Positions 7,192 through 11,002 of a stretch of 11,002 nt of DNA are shown in pieces. The translations under genes were made by a program, and so were the position numbers. Source of the stretch: an uncultured Clostridia bacterium (lineage in GTDB: Bacteria; Bacillota; Clostridia; Peptostreptococcales; Anaerovoracaceae). The stretch spans positions 1 to 11,002 of the forward strand of contig CALFUG010000285.1 of the NCBI GenBank assembly GCA_937928455.1. Direction: 5' to 3'. How positions within the stretch are numbered: the stretch's first letter is position 1; every line of letters starts with the position of its first letter. The notes under the pieces were generated by a model. It saw only the letters and a list, made by a program, of their open reading frames with translations. It was not told the origin of the DNA and made no database searches.

Positions 7192-8088
7192 CTATTCCAC
7201 CCGATTTTGCAAGTCGATTGCTAATGTATTAAAAAACTCCGCATTATCATAATAAGGTTTCATTAATTCCAATGCGCTTTCTGTCAATTCCTTTACCTTG
7301 GCTTTACTTTTTTCTAACCCATTAATGGTTACGTAGGTACATTTGCTGGTCTTCTCGTCATGACCCGCCTCTTTTCCCATTACCGATTCGTCTCCCTCCA
7401 CATCGAGAATATCGTCCGTAATCTGATATGCCAACCCCACAAGCTCACCGTAATCCGAAAAAATACGAAGCGTTTCTTCATCCGCATTTCCCAAATGGGC
7501 GCCCGCCCGAATGGCTGCCATAATGAGTGCGCCTGTTTTGTTGACATGAATGTAATCCAACAGCTCCCCACAAGCATTTTTGGATACCACCTCGATATCG
7601 GCCACCTGGCCAGCTACCATTCCTCTACATCCAGCGCCTTTCGCTATTTCGTAGGAAGCTTTCACGCGGCATTTCAAACAAGAAGCCTCATCAAAATATA
7701 GTAGCATATCCTTATTCATGGCTTCGAAGGCGGTATTCAAAAGGCCGTCTCCTGCCAATATAGCCATAGCTTCCCCATATACTTTATGATTGGTGGGAAC
7801 CCCTCTGCGTAAATCATCATTATCCATAGCCGGCAAATCATCGTGGATTAAACTATACGTATGGATATATTCGATAGCCAATGCATATGGCAAAGCCGTC
7901 TTTATGTCACCTCCGCAAAATTCACACGTGGCCAATAGTAAGATTGGTCGAAGTCTTTTTCCCCCCGCCGTCAAACTATACTTCATCGCCTCATACAATG
8001 TGATACTTTTTGGATCAATTTCCGGTAGGCAATCCAACAAGTGGTCTTCTAAAAAGGCTTTGTAATCTGAATAGGTCATCTCATACAT
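7192..8088 (-). CDS. ispA: Polyprenyl synthase, farnesyl diphosphate synthase type
   Basis: This trans-prenyltransferase adds isopentenyl diphosphate units to allylic diphosphates to make C15 farnesyl diphosphate. Numbered from the ATG at 8088 (298 residues), it has GGKRLRP (42-48), the first Asp-rich motif DDLPAMDND (83-91) followed by DLRRG, the GQVADI segment (160-165), KTGAL (184-188) and the second Asp-rich motif DDILD (225-229). Tyr78, five residues before the first Asp-rich motif, matches the bulky residue that limits chain length in bacterial farnesyl diphosphate synthases, so a C15 product is expected; this is inference. A longer frame begins with TTG at 8103, but that codon overlaps the GGAGG ribosome binding site. 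The ATG at 8088, 8 nt after it, is therefore preferred. It lies 20 nt after xseB and 12 nt before dxs. Confidence 0.95.
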   Translation of the reverse strand: MYEMTYSDYKAFLEDHLLDCLPEIDPKSITLYEAMKYSLTAGGKRLRPILLLATCEFCGGDIKTALPYALAIEYIHTYSLIHDDLPAMDNDDLRRGVPTNHKVYGEAMAILAGDGLLNTAFEAMNKDMLLYFDEASCLKCRVKASYEIAKGAGCRGMVAGQVADIEVVSKNACGELLDYIHVNKTGALIMAAIRAGAHLGNADEETLRIFSDYGELVGLAYQITDDILDVEGDESVMGKEAGHDEKTSKCTYVTINGLEKSKAKVKELTESALELMKPYYDNAEFFNTLAIDLQNRVE

Positions 8089-8096
8089 GCTTCTTC

Positions 8097-8101
8097 CCTC
8101 C
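8097..8101 (-). promoter_or_regulatory. Ribosome binding site deciding the ATG start of ispA
   Basis: The minus strand reads GGAGG, 8 nt before ATG 8088. Because the alternative TTG at 8103 overlaps it, the five-residue longer protein is unlikely. Confidence 0.75.
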
Positions 8102-8108
8102 AAGCTCT

Positions 8109-8297
8109 TTACTCTTTATAGGTTTCAATCTTTTCCTTAGCTTCCGTTAATATTTCGTTGCACTTTTTGTAATGTTTAATCCCTTCTTCAAAGCTTTGAA
8201 TCGCCTCCTCCAAAGGAACATCTTCATCTCTTAAGCGTTCCGCACATTTTTCAAGTAGCGCCATCTCTTCTTCAAATGTTCGCTTTTTCTCACCCAT
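8109..8297 (-). CDS. xseB: Exodeoxyribonuclease VII small subunit
   Basis: XseB forms the multi-copy small subunit of exonuclease VII with XseA and is needed for degradation of single-stranded DNA. The 62-residue protein is largely charged and helical. It carries the family pattern TFEEEMALLEKCAERL (7-22), then the short loop before PLEEAIQSFEEGIKHYKKC (28-46). Two helices forming a coiled-coil hairpin are expected. Length is at the lower end of the normal range. The ATG at 8297 overlaps the xseA stop (8-nt overlap) and follows AAAGGAG at 8311-8305 with 7 nt spacing, so the two subunits are translationally coupled. ispA follows after 20 nt. Confidence 0.95.
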   Translation of the reverse strand: MGEKKRTFEEEMALLEKCAERLRDEDVPLEEAIQSFEEGIKHYKKCNEILTEAKEKIETYKE

Positions 8298-9633
8298 GAT
8301 TCTTCTCCTTTATCGATTTGATTTCTGCTTCCGCATTCCCATCCTTTAAAATGAATGAAACCGCTTCTCCCGTTTGTAAAGTCATGACGGAGTTCACGGA
8401 TTTACCTTCACTATTCAGAAGAATTCCATATCCGCGCTCCATAATTTGAAACGGATCCAAGTCCTCCATGGTCTTCCACAATGTTGCCAAGCTCCTTCTT
8501 TTATCTCTTAAGGTGGTTTCCATTCGTTCCCGTAATTGCACATGAACATGTTGACACTTCATCGAGTGTAAACTCCATCGCTTCGTTAAATCCATTTTTT
8601 CATACAGCTCATCCACCTTCATTTGATACTGTATAAATTGATTATCCAGGTCTCTCCCCATGGATTGCATTGTTTTTTCAATCCCTTTGTGCTCATCTTC
8701 CATTCTTTGAACTAGAATTCTATATAAATGCTCCCATTGATAGCCTTTTAGCTCAAGAGTCTTCTGCTGAATTCGATTAACCATCTCCTTCTGCAATTCC
8801 CTTCCCAAATAAAGGAGCCTGTCTTTCCATTCCGTAATATTGGGAACGGCTATCACAGCAGCTGCTGAAGGGGTTTCCGCACGAGCATCCGCTACGAAAT
8901 CTGAAATGGTGAAGTCGGTTTCATGTCCTACGGCAGATATAATGGGTATGGGACACTCATAAATGGCCCTTGCCAAGTTCTCATTATTAAAGGCCCACAA
9001 GTCTTCTAATGAACCTCCCCCCCTGCCTAAAATAATCACATCTGTATCCGGAAACAATTCCTGCACTCGTTTTAATTGTCGTATCAGTTGCACAGGAGCT
9101 TGCTCCCCTTGAACCAGACTGGGAAAGACTCGAATGGTTAAACCGGGGTTCCGTGAAGTCAAAATGGAAAGAATGTCCTGGATGGCAGCTCCGGTTTCCG
9201 ACGTTATCACTGCAATCTCTACGGGAAAAACGGGAAGCTTTATCTTATGCGCTACGGAAAATAGCCCTTCCTTTTCCAGTTTTTCTTTTAATTGCTGGAA
9301 AGCAACCGCCAAATCTCCCTCTCCAGCCCCTATCAGTTCCTTCACATGAATGCTGTAATAACCACCGGCTTCATATACGCTAATCTGACCTCTTACCCAC
9401 ATCTCCATTCCGTCCTGGGGGAGTATTTGGGATTTTTGGGCGATATAGGACGAAAAAAAACAATTGATCTTGCTGGTTTTGTCTTTTAAAGTGAAATAAG
9501 TATGGCCTGAAGTATGTATTTTGGTCCCCGACACTTCTCCCGTTACAAGAACATCCACGAGCAATGAATCTGTAACCAGTACCCGGTTAATATAGTGATT
9601 TAATTGTGAAACGGTGATGGGTTTTCCGGCCAC
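8290..9633 (-). CDS. xseA: Exodeoxyribonuclease VII large subunit
   Basis: XseA is the catalytic subunit of exonuclease VII, which cuts single-stranded DNA into oligonucleotides from both ends. The N-terminal OB-fold domain (about 4-100: ITVSQLNHYINRVL, GEVSG, HTYFTLKD) precedes the catalytic domain, with SETGAAIQDIL (145-155, Asp153), ILGRGGGSLEDLWAFN (201-216, Arg204) and SAVGHETDFTISDFVADARAETPS (233-256, His237 and Asp240). These match the residues reported as catalytic in E. coli XseA. A long helical region (about 270-390) and the C-terminal MERGYGIL motif (398-405) follow. Val260 sits where the family almost always has Glu (TPSAAAE). The GRGGG codons include a seven-G run at 9017-9023. 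The start is GTG at 9633, within the preceding gene (34-nt overlap), with AAGGAG 6 nt upstream; the normal OB-fold N-terminus begins at once. Confidence 0.97.
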   Translation of the reverse strand: MAGKPITVSQLNHYINRVLVTDSLLVDVLVTGEVSGTKIHTSGHTYFTLKDKTSKINCFFSSYIAQKSQILPQDGMEMWVRGQISVYEAGGYYSIHVKELIGAGEGDLAVAFQQLKEKLEKEGLFSVAHKIKLPVFPVEIAVITSETGAAIQDILSILTSRNPGLTIRVFPSLVQGEQAPVQLIRQLKRVQELFPDTDVIILGRGGGSLEDLWAFNNENLARAIYECPIPIISAVGHETDFTISDFVADARAETPSAAAVIAVPNITEWKDRLLYLGRELQKEMVNRIQQKTLELKGYQWEHLYRILVQRMEDEHKGIEKTMQSMGRDLDNQFIQYQMKVDELYEKMDLTKRWSLHSMKCQHVHVQLRERMETTLRDKRRSLATLWKTMEDLDPFQIMERGYGILLNSEGKSVNSVMTLQTGEAVSFILKDGNAEAEIKSIKEKNHG

Positions 9634-10592
9634 TCCTTGCTCCTTCCCAAATACGCAATGCCTATGGCATTATCGCTAGACAAAGATTCATCTCCAAACT
9701 CCAACAGAATATCCGTACCTGAAAAGGCACGATTCAAACCCTGTCGAATATATTTGCTGGAGGATACTCCCCCCGCCAACAGAAGGTTGTGAATTCCGGT
9801 TATCTTCACCCAATATTGAATCCAAGCTACTAGGGATTCCTCGAACCGCTGGAATATTTCGTAAATAAGCCGGCCATACATATGTTCCCGTTGGGAGGGG
9901 TTCTCTTTATTTTGAATCTCTTCCAGTATCCGCATGGCCTGAGTCTCCAGTCCGGATAGATTGAGTGAGCCCTCTTTCAACGAAACAGGTGACAACTTCC
10001 CAATCCCCTCCTTTTCCCCCATGGCCAATTCGTCCAACATACGCCCACAAGGAAATGCCATTCCCATCTTTACCCCCACACGGTCTAATACTTGGCCATA
10101 AGAAATATCTTTGGTTCCCCCTAGCAATGCCAACTCTCCATCCACACGAAGAATTTCTGTAGTGCCTCCTGACATATGAATGGCTAAAAAAGGTTTTGAT
10201 TGAAAATTGCTATTCATCCATACGGCAGAAATGTGACCTTCTTGATGAGAAAACCCATAAAATGGAACCAGCAATGCATTGGCCAATACCCTGGCAAAGC
10301 TTTCTCCCACACGGAAGCATGGCATATAAGAATGCAATTGAGGCCTTGGTTTCGTAGAAGCAGCGACAGCAGCTAATTGATAGGTTCCCCATCTTTCCCT
10401 CAAAGCCTCCATCAACTCCGGAAGTTGAGCCACGTGATGAAATACGGCATCGGATTGCCGCAACCCCCTCTGTCCGTTGGAAACAGGCAATCCCTTTCTT
10501 CGATCTTCTAACACATTTCCGTCTCGGTCTACCATAGCCAGAGAAGTGGTATAGTTGCTGGTATCAATGCCAAGAACACAAGGTATTTTCAT
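9600..10592 (-). CDS. TsaD/Kae1-like protein (peptidase M22 / 'O-sialoglycoprotein endopeptidase' paralogue), function unknown
   Basis: This 330-residue protein has the ASKHA ATPase fold of TsaD/Kae1, the enzyme for tRNA N6-threonylcarbamoyladenosine. Visible features are an N-terminal phosphate loop VLGIDTSNYTTS (6-17), the metal-binding HxxxH pattern (His116 and His120 in SHQEGH), MSGGTTEI (140-147), LDRVGVKMGMAFPCG (169-183), LAGGVSS (272-278) and Asp307 in SSDNAIGIA. His116, His120 and Asp307 align with the TsaD iron ligands. It differs from canonical TsaD in having IDTSNYTTS instead of IETSCDET and RPQLHSYMPCFRVG instead of the GPG-containing loop. It is therefore more likely a second, paralogous family known in Clostridia than the tRNA-modification enzyme. 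Peptidase activity suggested by the database name is unsupported. ATG 10592 overlaps the nusB stop as ATGA, with AAAGGA upstream. The 3' end overlaps xseA by 34 nt. Confidence 0.88.
   Translation of the reverse strand: MKIPCVLGIDTSNYTTSLAMVDRDGNVLEDRRKGLPVSNGQRGLRQSDAVFHHVAQLPELMEALRERWGTYQLAAVAASTKPRPQLHSYMPCFRVGESFARVLANALLVPFYGFSHQEGHISAVWMNSNFQSKPFLAIHMSGGTTEILRVDGELALLGGTKDISYGQVLDRVGVKMGMAFPCGRMLDELAMGEKEGIGKLSPVSLKEGSLNLSGLETQAMRILEEIQNKENPSQREHMYGRLIYEIFQRFEESLVAWIQYWVKITGIHNLLLAGGVSSSKYIRQGLNRAFSGTDILLEFGDESLSSDNAIGIAYLGRSKEWPENPSPFHN
9640..9645 (-). promoter_or_regulatory. Ribosome binding site deciding the GTG start of xseA
   Basis: The minus strand reads AAGGAG, 6 nt before GTG 9633, inside the 3' end of the TsaD-like gene. 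It fixes the xseA start and the 34-nt overlap. Confidence 0.8.
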
Positions 10593-10999
10593 TTCAATGC
10601 GTCCTTTATGTGCTTTTTATAAATGGAACCTAAAACACCATTCACAAATTTCCCGGAATCGTCAATTCCATATTTCTTTGCCATATTTACAGCTTCATTT
10701 ATAATAACAGCCGAAGGAACATCCTTCATGAATAGCAGCTCTGCAGTGGCCAATCTCAGTATAGCAAGATCTACTTTATTGATTCTCTGTATTGTCCAAT
10801 TATCTGCACATTGGTCTAAGATAATATCAATTTCCTGATTGTTTTCTAGATAATGATTGAATAAAGAGTCCATAAACTCATTACCCATAATTTCTTGATC
10901 GCGGTAAAAACGCGCTGCTGCACTTGTCGTAAAATCTTGTTGAACTTCCATAAGGAAGAGAAGCTGCATCAGTAGCTCTCTACTCTTGGTTCTGGTCAT
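10589..10999 (-). CDS. nusB: Transcription antitermination factor NusB
   Basis: NusB binds NusE (ribosomal protein S10) and boxA RNA in the antitermination complexes that act on rRNA operons. The 136-residue all-helical protein has the standard N-terminus TKSRELLMQLLFLMEVQ (4-20) and the strongly conserved C-terminal half: WTIQRINKVDLAILRLATAELLF, then VPSAVIINEAVNMAKKYG and KFVNGVLGSIYKK. Length is typical. The ATG at 10999 is three bases from the window edge. The conserved N-terminus begins exactly there, so the gene is probably complete, but its ribosome binding site is outside. The stop overlaps the next ATG as ATGA, implying translational coupling to the TsaD-like gene. Confidence 0.95.
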   Translation of the reverse strand: MTRTKSRELLMQLLFLMEVQQDFTTSAAARFYRDQEIMGNEFMDSLFNHYLENNQEIDIILDQCADNWTIQRINKVDLAILRLATAELLFMKDVPSAVIINEAVNMAKKYGIDDSGKFVNGVLGSIYKKHIKDALK

Positions 11000-11002
11000 T
11001 CT

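Noticed and set aside
7360..7701. 113-codon open frame on the plus strand
   Set aside because: It is antisense to ispA, has no recognisable motif, and a fully conserved prenyl synthase occupies the other strand.
8089..8103. TTG start giving ispA five extra residues
   Set aside because: The TTG overlaps the GGAGG ribosome binding site that serves the ATG at 8088.
9600..10592. Assignment as the canonical tsaD gene
   Set aside because: The N-terminal IETSCDET motif and the GPG loop of true TsaD are absent. The metal ligands alone show fold membership, not the same function.

Overview
The window is one densely packed stretch of bacterial chromosome with every gene on the minus strand, so transcription runs from the right edge (11002) to the left edge (1). 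Protein sequences, strong AAGGAG-type ribosome binding sites, occasional TTG and GTG starts and moderate base composition (mid-40s % G+C by eye) point to a Firmicute, most likely class Clostridia. Genus cannot be fixed from this sequence alone.

In transcription order the genes are: nusB (transcription antitermination), a TsaD/Kae1-like ASKHA-fold paralogue, xseA and xseB (exonuclease VII large and small subunits), ispA (farnesyl diphosphate synthase type), dxs (1-deoxy-D-xylulose-5-phosphate synthase), tlyA (rRNA 2'-O-methyltransferase), a class I/II PLP-dependent aminotransferase, mutS, and the first 280 codons of mutL, which runs off the left edge. Neighbours overlap or are separated by no more than 21 nt. 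No gap is large enough to hold a promoter and terminator pair, and I saw no RNA gene, mobile element, CRISPR array or long repeat. The whole window can be read as one polycistronic operon, although promoters inside coding sequence cannot be excluded.

Functionally it joins two familiar blocks. The right block (nusB to tlyA) combines antitermination, exonuclease VII, MEP-pathway isoprenoid precursor and prenyl chain synthesis, and an rRNA methyltransferase. This is a known Firmicutes arrangement that usually continues into nadK, argR and recN. The left block is the mismatch-repair pair mutS-mutL. Here the two blocks are joined through an aminotransferase with no obvious pathway partner.

I found no evidence of a wholly new system. 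Points worth a second look are: a MutS that ends straight after its ATPase domain, without the usual C-terminal clamp-binding/tetramerisation region; a Dxs with Gly-Gly in place of the usual Gln-His after the catalytic glutamate; an XseA with Val in place of a highly conserved Glu; an eight-base homopolymer inside a conserved mutL motif; two overlapping gene pairs in which the downstream gene has a non-ATG start; and the little-studied TsaD paralogue.
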